Source: RGEC01 sp044371405
GTDB lineage: Bacteria; Bacteroidota; Bacteroidia; NS11-12g; UBA955
DNA length: 22,893 nucleotides
Direction of reading: 5' to 3'
NCBI GenBank assembly: GCA_044371405.1
Contig: JBILTS010000024.1
Location: 1-22,893 of the forward strand
In this document: positions 6,582 to 14,678 of the stretch, piece by piece
How positions within the stretch are numbered: position 1 is the first letter of the stretch
Layout: every line of letters starts with the position of its first letter
Notes under the pieces: generated by a model
Databases searched by the model: none
What the model saw: only the letters and a program-made list of their open reading frames with translations
Told to the model about the DNA's origin: nothing
Translations under genes and position numbers: made by a program

Positions 6582-9500
6582 TACTGAATTTTTTGCAGGT
6601 AAGCATTTACCTTTTCCCTGAAATATGGCGTTAGCTCAGCCGGGGGTCTTCTCATCGTTTCGCGCTCAATCCGTTTTTCCTGCATATAACGCTGAATCGA
6701 AGCCGGAGCCGTGGGGGCATAGTCGCCTGGGGCAATCGCCTGTCGCTGTTCCTCCATCTGCTGATTTCGGTCAGACTTTTCGTGCTCCAGCAAACGGGTC
6801 TGAATTTCCTTTTGCCGCTCGAACAGCTGAGAATTGAATCGTTTGTTTACCAGCTCTTTTTCTTGCTCCTCCATCAATTTTTCCGTCTCTCTCAAGGTTT
6901 TCGATGCCTCGCCATTGCCTCCCTGCTCCATGGCTTTTCTTAATTCACCCAACTTGCGGCGCAAGGCCTCCTGCATCAGGGCAATTCTGGCATACTCCTC
7001 ATTCATTTCCTTGCCCTGCTGTCCTTCCCCGGGCTTGGGCTGTCCCTCCTTGCCCGGCTTGCCTTGCTGACCTTTTTTCTGCATTTCTTGCAGCATCTGC
7101 CCCAATTGCTCCTGCCCTTTTGACAACTTATCACCCTTATTCGGCTTGCCCTGGCTTTTCCCTTTTCCACCCGGATTGCTGCAACTGCCCTTCCCTTGCT
7201 TTTGATTCTGCTGCGACATTTTTTGCTGCATATTTTGCATACTTTCCAGCAACATCACAGCCAGATTATTCAATCCGGTCATCACAAACTGTTCACGCAT
7301 GGCCGCTCCTCTCAGATCGCGGGTTTTCAAGCCATCCAGGGCCATATCCATGTTATTGTTGATTCTTGAAATTTCCTTAGACACAAACGTACTCACCATG
7401 GGTTGCCGTTTCGCCAGTGCTCGCAAACTGTCTTCCAGCAAAGCGCACTGTTCACGCACCACCATCTGCCGCTTGTTCAGATCCACACACCTTGGATTGT
7501 ATTCCCTAATGGCAGACAACTCCGTGAAGATATCTTCCTGCTCCACCGATGTCTCTACCAGATTTTCCAGTAACAGCCGCAGTGTCTGATAATCTTCGGC
7601 CATACGCTTTTGCTGCTCCTGTTCCATGCTCTTCTGCATCTTTTCTGATGCTTTCTTCATCTGCTCAGCCGCATCCTTTTGGCTTTCCGAGGCCTTCTTA
7701 TTTTTACCATTCTGAAGCTCGCTCCCCGCCTTTTCCTGACTTGACTCCGCCTGTTGCTGCTCCTGCTCACCAAGATCAAGATTCATGGGCTTTTCCAGTG
7801 CTTTGTTCATCTCCAGGGCTTCCTTCAAATCCTTGCGTATCTCTTTCATCTCATCGCTCAGCTTCTCTTGCTGCTCTTTGAGCTTGCCATCCTTATCTCC
7901 GGATTGCTGTCGGGTTTTCTCAGACAGCTTTTCCTGTTTGTCGGATAGCCGGTTCAAACGGTCCAGATTGTCATTCAACTTCTGCTCCAGCTGCAGCTCC
8001 TTAAATTGCTCCATCAGCTGATTCAAATCCCGAGACTGCTCTTTATTCATTTGCCGCATCTCATTCATCTTCTCGGCAATTTTATCTTTAGATGCTTTCT
8101 GCTCCAGCAATTTTTGAATTTCCTCCATGAGTTTCTTCATTTCCGGATTTTCCATCTGCTTCAGCAGTTCATCCATTTGTTTCTTGCGTTCCATCGTTTC
8201 GGGTTTTTGTGCCTGAAACTCTTCTTTTTGTTGCTGTAATTTCTGCTGTTGCTCCCGCATCGCCTCTATTTTCTTCTCCAGTTCCAACTGCTTTTTCAGC
8301 AAATCTTCCACCCGCTGCTTTTCTTCCCAGGCCATGTTTTTACCTGTATTAAGCTTTTGCTGCAACTCCAGTGCTTCTTTTTGCATTTGCCGACTTTGGT
8401 TAAAGGCCTGCTGCATCATTTGCTGCACTTTTTCACCGGTTTTATCTGCATCATTTCTTACCTCTTTCAAGGTTTGCCTGCGCAATGCCTGAGCCGCTGT
8501 TTTGGATGTCTTTGGTCCATGAATTCCGTCGTTATCCTTGACCTCGAAAAAATATTCCACTTCCTCACCGGGTGCCATACCCAGTGCATCCATATCCAGT
8601 CCGTAAAGAAAATCTACACGCTGCCCACCCGCATTTTTTACAGGCAATACCATCCAGCCCGACCTCAATTTTTCGTTATTATCTGTTTCTGTAAATCGAT
8701 ATTTAAGCACAACCTGACTAACCGCGTAGTCATCAGATGCGGCACCCACAAACCAGAATCGACGCACACTGCTGCTGTCATCCTTTTTTTCTACCGAAAT
8801 TTCAGGAAACTGATCGGCAATGACAGCAATACGATACTGTAGGGTATCGGCACCGGCTGATTTGGGATGTTTAGGCAATACGCGAATCAGCTCCTGCCCG
8901 GAACAAACCATTCGGTATGAAAAAACCGAGTTTTTTGCCTTGATATTCTCTTTTTTTCCTCCCCTTAAAACCTCCAGCAACTCAGCATCGCGTGCCCTGA
9001 AATTCCAAGAAATGGCACTGCCCTCGGGCAGCGTAAAATCAGTGGTATTGCTAAACTTCTCGGTTCCCTTACCTGTGTAGGCGGGATAAACCACCACGGC
9101 CTCGGCATCTGTCATGGCAGGGTCAGGCATCAGTTTTAGCAAATAAGGCCTGGAAGAAAAACCCATGGCCTCAAACTGCAAGGTCATATCTTCCTGCACA
9201 TTGTTGATTTCGTAACTGTAGCGGTTTGGACCTTTATTAACGAGCTTAATCCGCTGTCCTTTCAACAGTAAAAACGCTTCTTCCGGCAAACTCCGTCCAT
9301 CAAAAGTCAATTCTAAAGTGAATGATGAACCCCTCCGACAGGAAAGTTCATTATTAATCAGCCGAAACGCAAATGGCGCCTGCTTTTCAAAATGTTTGTT
9401 ATACTGAAAAAATCGCTTGCTGCCATCTTTGATGATGTGACTTTGAAAAAGCAGCAGCAAAAAAAGCAACACCACCGGAGGCAATGCAAACTTCAAATAT

Positions 9501-9955
9501 TTACGATTTGCCCTTAGGTTTATGGCCCCTGAAAACGGAATGGGCTTAAGCTCGCGAATCTTTTGATCAATACCGGCCAGCAATAGTGCACTTTCAGGAT
9601 GCTGGCGGGCCATGGCCTCCAACTGAAGCAGGTTGAGCAACTTGTCCTGCACCGACCCAAAGTGAGTTCCAATAATCCTCGCGGCCTCATCGTAGGATAT
9701 TACTGAACCCAACCGATACATTCCGAACATTGGGCGGGCAATCCAGTGCCAAAGAACAGCCGCAGTCAGCGCAACGTAACACCAGAATAATACTGTTCTG
9801 ATTCCAACTGAAAAGAAGGCAAAATACTCTGAAAATGTAATCAGTAGAAAAAGACCCAGCAGCAATGCCACAGACAGCATCATACCGCGTATTAGCTTAT
9901 GCAGGTAATACTTGCGGATAAACGCATCCAGACGATTTAAAATCTCTGTGGCCAT
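6581..9955 (-). CDS. Large DUF4175-type membrane protein with long coiled coil
   Basis: 1124 residues. Three hydrophobic segments lie near the N-terminus: about 21-43 (MMLSVALLLGLFLLITFSEY), about 52-71 (TVLFWCYVALTAAVLWHWIA) and about 154-172 (FALPPVVLLFLLLLFQSHII). They surround a soluble loop with LGSVISYDEAARIIG. A beta-rich region (about 190-480) follows. Then comes a very long, Gln/Lys/Glu-rich coiled coil (about 497-790) and a second helical part (about 800-1060), interrupted by a Gly/Lys/Gln-rich low-complexity stretch (about 905-980). This architecture and length match the Bacteroidota DUF4175 family. Function is not established; the topology suggests an inner-membrane protein with a large extracytoplasmic or scaffold domain. 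It follows the SpoU methyltransferase by 41 bases and is coupled to the DCC gene. The antisense reading frames over it come from its biased composition. Confidence 0.85.
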   Translation of the reverse strand: MATEILNRLDAFIRKYYLHKLIRGMMLSVALLLGLFLLITFSEYFAFFSVGIRTVLFWCYVALTAAVLWHWIARPMFGMYRLGSVISYDEAARIIGTHFGSVQDKLLNLLQLEAMARQHPESALLLAGIDQKIRELKPIPFSGAINLRANRKYLKFALPPVVLLFLLLLFQSHIIKDGSKRFFQYNKHFEKQAPFAFRLINNELSCRRGSSFTLELTFDGRSLPEEAFLLLKGQRIKLVNKGPNRYSYEINNVQEDMTLQFEAMGFSSRPYLLKLMPDPAMTDAEAVVVYPAYTGKGTEKFSNTTDFTLPEGSAISWNFRARDAELLEVLRGGKKENIKAKNSVFSYRMVCSGQELIRVLPKHPKSAGADTLQYRIAVIADQFPEISVEKKDDSSSVRRFWFVGAASDDYAVSQVVLKYRFTETDNNEKLRSGWMVLPVKNAGGQRVDFLYGLDMDALGMAPGEEVEYFFEVKDNDGIHGPKTSKTAAQALRRQTLKEVRNDADKTGEKVQQMMQQAFNQSRQMQKEALELQQKLNTGKNMAWEEKQRVEDLLKKQLELEKKIEAMREQQQKLQQQKEEFQAQKPETMERKKQMDELLKQMENPEMKKLMEEIQKLLEQKASKDKIAEKMNEMRQMNKEQSRDLNQLMEQFKELQLEQKLNDNLDRLNRLSDKQEKLSEKTRQQSGDKDGKLKEQQEKLSDEMKEIRKDLKEALEMNKALEKPMNLDLGEQEQQQAESSQEKAGSELQNGKNKKASESQKDAAEQMKKASEKMQKSMEQEQQKRMAEDYQTLRLLLENLVETSVEQEDIFTELSAIREYNPRCVDLNKRQMVVREQCALLEDSLRALAKRQPMVSTFVSKEISRINNNMDMALDGLKTRDLRGAAMREQFVMTGLNNLAVMLLESMQNMQQKMSQQNQKQGKGSCSNPGGKGKSQGKPNKGDKLSKGQEQLGQMLQEMQKKGQQGKPGKEGQPKPGEGQQGKEMNEEYARIALMQEALRRKLGELRKAMEQGGNGEASKTLRETEKLMEEQEKELVNKRFNSQLFERQKEIQTRLLEHEKSDRNQQMEEQRQAIAPGDYAPTAPASIQRYMQEKRIERETMRRPPAELTPYFREKVNAYLQKIQ

Positions 9956-9961
9956 TCCCTA

Positions 9962-9969
9962 CAAATATA
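9962..9969 (-). promoter_or_regulatory. Candidate -7 box (TATATTTG) of the DUF4175 gene
   Basis: TATATTTG on the minus strand matches TAnnTTTG and lies six bases before the ATG at 9955, in the 41-base gap after the SpoU stop. No -33 element is evident. If used, it gives a nearly leaderless mRNA and allows the DUF4175-DCC pair to be expressed apart from the methyltransferase gene. Confidence 0.4.
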
Positions 9970-9996
9970 ACAAATTTCAGGCCGAATATGTTGTGC

Positions 9997-10731
9997 TCAA
10001 CCCTTTTTTATTCGCTCAAAAAGCGAGTGCATCACAATACCGGCAGCCACCGCCGCATTCAAACTCTCGGTGTGCCCATCGCCGGGTATGCTAATGCGCC
10101 TTTTCACCATCGCTGCGGCCTCCCTCCTGATGCCGTGGGCCTCACTGCCCACCATCAGCACCATGGGGAAATCGGTTTCCATCTCATGCAAACTTTCTCC
10201 ATCCATGAAACAACCCACCACATTGCTCCCCGGCAGCAGTGCCGGTAAATTACCATACACCCATTTCATGCGGGTGAATGATCCCATGCTGGCAGCTATG
10301 CACTTGGCATTGTAAACATCGGTACAATCATCAGACAGCAGAACCTGCCTGAAACCGAACCAGTCTGCAGTCCTTAGTAACGTGCCCAGGTTTCCCGGAT
10401 CAGAGATTCCGTCCAGTGCCAGCACTATATGCTGACTAAAGTCAATTTGCGATGCTTTCCATTCCTGCATTTCCACAATAGCGCAAAGCCCCGGCGGCGT
10501 ATCCATCTGGCTGATTCTGGCATAATCCTGCTTACTGATCATTTCCGGTGTAAAGGGCAAACTCAACCCTTCAATTCCCTCCAAAGTGGCCAATATTCTG
10601 ACTATCTTCCAGTCACTGTGGAATACTTCAAGAACATTCTTTCTGCCTTCCACCATGAATTGGCCATATTTTTGCCTGTACTTCGGCATTCGCAGTGCCG
10701 AATATTGTTTTATCTCTGCATTTGATGGCAT
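9997..10731 (-). CDS. SpoU/TrmH-family RNA 2'-O-methyltransferase
   Basis: 244 residues. The N-terminal substrate-binding domain (about 8-45) has the usual KYRQKYGQFMVEGRKNVLE pattern. The SPOUT knot domain carries the three family motifs: motif 1 ISDPGNLGTLLRTADWFG (109-126, with catalytic-type Asn114 and Arg120), motif 2 LMVGSEAHGI (192-201) and motif 3 SIPGDGHTESLNAAVAAGI (214-232). These enzymes transfer a methyl group from SAM to a ribose 2'-OH in rRNA or tRNA. The closest functional group by layout is the 23S rRNA TrmH/RlmB-like class, but the target nucleotide cannot be assigned. The start codon region overlaps the start of the divergent tamL gene by seven bases. The gene is probably co-transcribed with DUF4175 and DCC downstream. 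Confidence 0.93.
   Translation of the reverse strand: MPSNAEIKQYSALRMPKYRQKYGQFMVEGRKNVLEVFHSDWKIVRILATLEGIEGLSLPFTPEMISKQDYARISQMDTPPGLCAIVEMQEWKASQIDFSQHIVLALDGISDPGNLGTLLRTADWFGFRQVLLSDDCTDVYNAKCIAASMGSFTRMKWVYGNLPALLPGSNVVGCFMDGESLHEMETDFPMVLMVGSEAHGIRREAAAMVKRRISIPGDGHTESLNAAVAAGIVMHSLFERIKKG
10682..10702. repeat. 7-bp inverted repeat upstream of tamL, inside the methyltransferase gene
   Basis: Arms TTCGGCA (10682-10688) and TGCCGAA (10696-10702) with a seven-base spacer lie 23 bases before the tamL start and within codons 10-17 of the divergent methyltransferase. The position would suit an operator for tamL, or a hairpin at the 5' end of the methyltransferase mRNA. No function is proven. 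Confidence 0.35.
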
Positions 10732-13112
10732 TTTCCGTTAGCAAATATGATATACATCCCCGAAAAATCATTCCGGTTTTTTTTCTGATGCTATGGATAT
10801 TGAACAGCTGCGGCGTTAAAAAAGGCATCCCTAAAGGCGAATACCTGCTTAAAAAAAATATCGTAACACTTACCCGTGAAAAGAAAAAAGCCGGTGAAAA
10901 CAAAATAAAAGCTTCCGACTTAACCGCTCAAATTCTGCACCGCTCGAACAAACGGGTGCTTTTCAACAGAATCCCCATCTACCTTTGGCTGTATTCGCTG
11001 GGCACCACCTATAAAAATGAGGAAGCCAATGAAAAACAATCATGGAGGAAAAAGCTGCGCGAAGATTTTGGAGAACCGCCGGTTCTGCTTGATACCGGAT
11101 TAACCCATTTATCAGCCGATAATATTGCCAATTACCTGCACAACATGGGGTACTTCGATGCGTTCGTTATTCGCGATATCAAAAAAACCCGACGAAAAGC
11201 CGTGGTTAAATACGAAGTGAGTATGGGCAATCCCTACCAGATCAATTCTTTTTTTCGCGAACCCGCGGATTCTGCACTAAAACCACTGCTCGACAGCATT
11301 ACACTAAATTCTGATTATTTCCGGGTTTGGTGGCCAGCCGATCTCAATAAACTCAATCAGTCAAGAGAATTCATTGCGCGGGCTATGCGAAATAATGGCT
11401 ATTACAGCATCAATCAGGATAATTTCTATTTTGAACTGGATACACTAAAAAACAAACAGGAAGCCGCCGTATACCTTAAAATGGACTTGGCCAAAGATGG
11501 AAAACCATTCCGACAATATAAATTTGGCAGACCCACCCTGAAAATAGAGAGCAGCGACATTTACCTATCCAACCAATTTCCCGATTCTGTTTGGACAAAC
11601 GGCAAGTTGCTCATCATGGGGCACTATCCGTTTAAAGCCAATACCATGGCCGGACTGATTGCCATAGACAGTGGCCACAGATACTCGCAACTGGCAGGTG
11701 AAAACACCTACAAATCACTTACCGAAAGCGGCTTGTTTTCCTACATCGAAATTCGGTACGATGTAGATACCCAAAACCTGATTATCACCCCACGCATTGT
11801 GGCGAAAGCATTCCCGCGAATGAATGTTTCCTTCGAACCGCAGGGATTGTATTCCCCTCAGGGCACCTCGGGCACTAACTTTCAAACCCAGAGCCAGCGT
11901 AGTTTTGGTCTGGCCGGCATTTTATCTTTCAACAACCGCAATGCGTTTCACCACGGAGAAAGCTTCCGACTTTCATCGGTCACTTCCTACGAAGCCATTA
12001 TCCGGCGCGACCAGACAGGCAATTTACTTTATGGTCTGCAGCAAGGTTTCAATGCCTCACTCTCTTTGCCTCACTTCACCCTGCTGAACGGGATTGACAA
12101 ACTAACCAAAGCACAGCGCAGAAACACCGTGTTATCACTTTCCTATCAGTTTGAAAATAATCCCAATTTCAGGCGCAGTACGCTACCCGCCAGTTTAACC
12201 TTTCAGTTCATACGCTCCAAACTCAGCTGGTATTACACGCCTTTGGAACTAAGTTTTAACCGAAATCGACTCGACCCTTCATTTTTACCTCGTCTCCCCG
12301 CCCTGGATCAGGATTTTGTAAAACGAGTCTTCACCGACCAGTTTATTTCTGCAGCCAAACTGGGCTTAATTTATGCCAACAACAGAACCAAACCGGGAGA
12401 AACATACCTATTTACCCGTGCCGGACTGGAAACCAGCGGAAACTTACACCGTTGGGTGCGCAGTTTGAGCAAAGGTTTTGTTGCTGACAGCAGTTATTCC
12501 CTCCTGGGGGTAAATTACTTTCAATATGCTAAATTAGAGGGCGAAGTGCGGCTAAGACAAACCATCGATGAACTCAACACCATCGCTTTTCGTGCCAATG
12601 TGGGTTTGGTGCTGCCATACGGCAACAGCCGCGATGTGCCTTATGACAAGCGATACTTTATCGGAGGCAGCAACAGTCTAAGGGCCTGGAGGCCAAGAAG
12701 ACTGGGGCCCGGAACCACGCCCGATACGAGTCTTACCCTGATTGACCGTTCCGGAGAATTCCTTTTTGAAACCAATTTTGAATACCGGTTCACCATCTTA
12801 CCAAAATTCTTGGAAAGTGCACTCTTTCTGGATGTAGGAAATATCTGGAACCTGAAAAGAGCCGGACAGCCACAAACCACCGGAACCCTGAACCCCGCTA
12901 CATGGGGCCAGGAACTGGCTATGAATACCGGTATCGGTTTCCGGTTTGATTTCAAATTTTTTCTCTTCCGCCTTGATTGGGGCCTGCCCCTTCGGGATCC
13001 AGCAAAACCTGAAGGTCAAAGATGGCTGCTAAACAAAGAAAACTTCCTGGGTTTCAACAATTATCTGGTAAAAGAAACCGCATTGGCCATTGGCATAGGG
13101 TACCCTTTTTAA
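10725..13112 (+). CDS. tamL: TamL-type outer-membrane assembly lipoprotein (BamA/TamA family)
   Basis: 795 residues from the ATG at 10725, chosen because it yields a lipoprotein signal MAFSVSKYDIHPRKIIPVFF then LMLWILNSC with Cys29; the frame is open back to 10695. The segment after the cysteine (VKKGIPKGEYLLKKN) is typical of the Bacteroidota lipidated TamA homologue TamL. Residues about 60-380 are POTRA-like. The C-terminal half is a 16-stranded-barrel (surface antigen) domain: YFIGGSNSLRAWRPRRLGPG (about 644-663) corresponds to the BamA family loop-6 (V/I)RGF region, here LRAW, and the chain ends in a beta-signal LAIGIGYPF with terminal Phe. TamA-type proteins work with TamB in outer-membrane biogenesis. 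tamB is not in the window. The gene is followed after 57 bases by an M48 lipoprotein and an NlpC/P60 hydrolase, fitting an envelope-assembly cluster. Confidence 0.88.
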   Translation: MAFSVSKYDIHPRKIIPVFFLMLWILNSCGVKKGIPKGEYLLKKNIVTLTREKKKAGENKIKASDLTAQILHRSNKRVLFNRIPIYLWLYSLGTTYKNEEANEKQSWRKKLREDFGEPPVLLDTGLTHLSADNIANYLHNMGYFDAFVIRDIKKTRRKAVVKYEVSMGNPYQINSFFREPADSALKPLLDSITLNSDYFRVWWPADLNKLNQSREFIARAMRNNGYYSINQDNFYFELDTLKNKQEAAVYLKMDLAKDGKPFRQYKFGRPTLKIESSDIYLSNQFPDSVWTNGKLLIMGHYPFKANTMAGLIAIDSGHRYSQLAGENTYKSLTESGLFSYIEIRYDVDTQNLIITPRIVAKAFPRMNVSFEPQGLYSPQGTSGTNFQTQSQRSFGLAGILSFNNRNAFHHGESFRLSSVTSYEAIIRRDQTGNLLYGLQQGFNASLSLPHFTLLNGIDKLTKAQRRNTVLSLSYQFENNPNFRRSTLPASLTFQFIRSKLSWYYTPLELSFNRNRLDPSFLPRLPALDQDFVKRVFTDQFISAAKLGLIYANNRTKPGETYLFTRAGLETSGNLHRWVRSLSKGFVADSSYSLLGVNYFQYAKLEGEVRLRQTIDELNTIAFRANVGLVLPYGNSRDVPYDKRYFIGGSNSLRAWRPRRLGPGTTPDTSLTLIDRSGEFLFETNFEYRFTILPKFLESALFLDVGNIWNLKRAGQPQTTGTLNPATWGQELAMNTGIGFRFDFKFFLFRLDWGLPLRDPAKPEGQRWLLNKENFLGFNNYLVKETALAIGIGYPF

Positions 13113-13169
13113 TGCTATCAGGGCAATAAAATTAGTTTCGGAACAGTTTTTGTTGATGTATTTATCCCT

Positions 13170-13976
13170 ATGAAAACAGCTGTCAAATTTTTGGTTTTTG
13201 CACTGGTATCTGCATCACTGATCGGACTGTTCCAGGCATGCAGGGACAAGGATGGAAGCATCAATATATTTACCATTCAGGATGATCTGGACCTGGGAAA
13301 ACAGGTGGCAGATGAAATTGAAAACAACCCTGATGTTCAGGTGCTGGATTCCGCAAAATACCCGGCTATCTACAAATACATGTATGACCTGAGAGACAGC
13401 ATTCTCATTCACAACGAACTAAATTATGAGAAAGAGTTTGTATGGCGAATTCGTGTTATAAAAGATGATACCACGCTCAATGCTTTTTGTGCCCCGGGTG
13501 GATACATATATTTTTATACCGCCATCATCAAATATCTGGAAAGTGAAGACCAGCTCGCCGGGGTAATGGGACACGAAATGGCCCACGCCGATTTGAGGCA
13601 CAGCACAGATGCCCTCACCCGTCAGTATGGACTTGGGGTGCTGTTTGATATCGTTTTTGGCAAAGACAAAGGCCAGCTTGTGCGTATTGCTGCCCAGATT
13701 AAACTGCTCCAGTACAGCCGCGAAAACGAGTCCCAATCGGATATGGCTTCAGTAAATTGGCTTTATCCCACTGCCTACAATGCCAAAGGGGCTGCCGGAT
13801 TTTTTCAGAAACTAATCGATCAAGGACAAAGCGCAGGTGCACCTCAGTGGCTAAGCACGCACCCCAATCCCGATAACCGGGTGAAAGCCATAGCCGATAA
13901 ATGGCAGGAACTGGGCGGCAAAGTTGGCCAAACATTCACCAATCGCTACTCCGCATTCAAAGCTTCCCTGCCATGA
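13170..13976 (+). CDS. M48-family zinc metalloprotease lipoprotein
   Basis: 268 residues with a lipoprotein signal (VSASLIGLFQAC, Cys24). The active site is HEMAH (about 135-139, the HExxH zinc motif), with a third ligand glutamate in ENESQSDMASVNW (about 184-196), as in M48 peptidases. An upstream segment NAFCAPGGYIYFYTAI also matches the M48 pattern before HExxH. The mature protein lacks the TPR domain of BepA and the membrane helices of HtpX, so it resembles the small LoiP/YcaL-type lipoprotein M48 proteases, which act in the periplasm on misassembled outer-membrane proteins. That role is inferred from family and from its position 57 bases after tamL. It overlaps the next gene by four bases (ATGA), so both are translated together. 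Confidence 0.93.
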   Translation: MKTAVKFLVFALVSASLIGLFQACRDKDGSINIFTIQDDLDLGKQVADEIENNPDVQVLDSAKYPAIYKYMYDLRDSILIHNELNYEKEFVWRIRVIKDDTTLNAFCAPGGYIYFYTAIIKYLESEDQLAGVMGHEMAHADLRHSTDALTRQYGLGVLFDIVFGKDKGQLVRIAAQIKLLQYSRENESQSDMASVNWLYPTAYNAKGAAGFFQKLIDQGQSAGAPQWLSTHPNPDNRVKAIADKWQELGGKVGQTFTNRYSAFKASLP

Positions 13977-14500
13977 GAAAATTTATACTCATTGCCGCAA
14001 TTGCGTTCTTTGGCGTAGAAACCTGGAGTAAAAATCCCGGCGATACAATCCAGTTTGGCGAAGATTCTCTCGGCGCCATTATTCCTGATACTGTTGCCAG
14101 CCGCATCGTAGAGATAAACCGGCTGATCAGTTTTGCTGAGCAGCATTTAGGCACTCCATACCGCTACGGAGGAAAAAAACCAGGTGGTTTTGACTGCAGC
14201 GGTTTTGTGATGTATTGTTTCAGCCAAACACAAAACATGTTACTAAGTCCGTCTGCTACAAGCTATTTCAAACATGGTATCAAGGTTCATCCCCAATCAG
14301 CCCGCCCGGGTGACATAATTTGCTTCACCGGTTCCAATAGCCGAAGCCGCAGTATCGGGCATGTAGGCATCATCACGGAAGTAACCCCCACCGATATTTA
14401 TTTTATACACTCGGCTGTGCATGGCGGAATACGATATGATGTGCTAAATTCACGATATTACAAAACCAGATTCCTGCAAATCCGCCGGGTTTTGTTGTAA
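13973..14500 (+). CDS. NlpC/P60-family cell-wall hydrolase
   Basis: 175 residues from the ATG at 13973, which overlaps the M48 stop as ATGA; the in-frame extension to 13901 lies inside the M48 gene and is rejected. A signal peptide (MRKFILIAAIAFFGVETWS) directs export. The NlpC/P60 domain begins at LGTPYRYGGKKPGGFDCSGF with nucleophile Cys75. It continues with RPGDIICF and GHVGIIT (His130), and the third catalytic-type residue is probably His146 (YFIHSAVHGG). Such enzymes cleave peptide bonds in peptidoglycan stems, usually D-gamma-Glu-meso-DAP. There is no SH3 or LysM domain, so it is a minimal hydrolase. Translational coupling to the M48 protease and proximity to tamL suggest a coordinated envelope-remodelling set. 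Confidence 0.93.
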   Translation: MRKFILIAAIAFFGVETWSKNPGDTIQFGEDSLGAIIPDTVASRIVEINRLISFAEQHLGTPYRYGGKKPGGFDCSGFVMYCFSQTQNMLLSPSATSYFKHGIKVHPQSARPGDIICFTGSNSRSRSIGHVGIITEVTPTDIYFIHSAVHGGIRYDVLNSRYYKTRFLQIRRVLL

Positions 14501-14516
14501 TAAGTCGTAATAATAG

Positions 14517-14541
14517 TCATGGAAATGTCAAAATTCCATGA
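14517..14541. repeat. 8-bp inverted repeat downstream of the NlpC/P60 gene
   Basis: Arms TCATGGAA (14517-14524) and TTCCATGA (14534-14541) flank a nine-base spacer, 16 bases after the NlpC/P60 stop. No T-tract follows, so it is a poor intrinsic terminator; it could stabilise the 3' end of the upstream mRNA or be an operator for the beta-helix gene. Confidence 0.4.
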
Positions 14542-14600
14542 AAACTAATACCTATTGCCCTGCATATTAGGCATTTCAAGCATTTCATGATCGAACGACA

Positions 14601-14632
14601 CCAAAAAAAAAGGTGGAATATTCATTTTTTGG
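14601..14632. repeat. A/T-tract inverted repeat upstream of the beta-helix/PKD gene
   Basis: CCAAAAAA (14601-14608) pairs with TTTTTTGG (14625-14632) around a 16-base spacer that itself contains GGTG opposite CACC. It lies about 47 bases before the gene's start, upstream of the putative -7 box, a position suited to a regulatory or bent-DNA site. Function unproven. Confidence 0.35.
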
Positions 14633-14643
14633 TAGCTATGTCT

Positions 14644-14651
14644 TAATATTG
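14644..14651 (+). promoter_or_regulatory. Possible -7 box (TAATATTG) of the beta-helix/PKD gene
   Basis: TAATATTG matches TAnnTTTG at seven of eight positions and lies 27 bases before the ATG at 14679. It is the best promoter candidate in the 178-base gap after the NlpC/P60 gene. Confidence 0.35.
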
Positions 14652-14678
14652 TAGCCAAACTACATTTAAACTCACTGT

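Noticed and set aside
7000..7240. Gly/Lys/Gln-rich stretch as a separate collagen-like gene
   Set aside because: It is in frame within DUF4175 and is a low-complexity linker, without regular Gly-X-Y periodicity.
8249..8842. 197-codon plus-strand open frame and several others between 6625 and 9080
   Set aside because: They are antisense to DUF4175. The Gln/Lys/Glu-rich coiled coil produces Leu/Phe/Ser-rich antisense frames without domains.
13113..13169. Promoter between tamL and the M48 gene (TAGTTTCG box)
   Set aside because: One mismatch to TAnnTTTG and no clear -33 element; a 57-base gap without a terminator is equally consistent with co-transcription.
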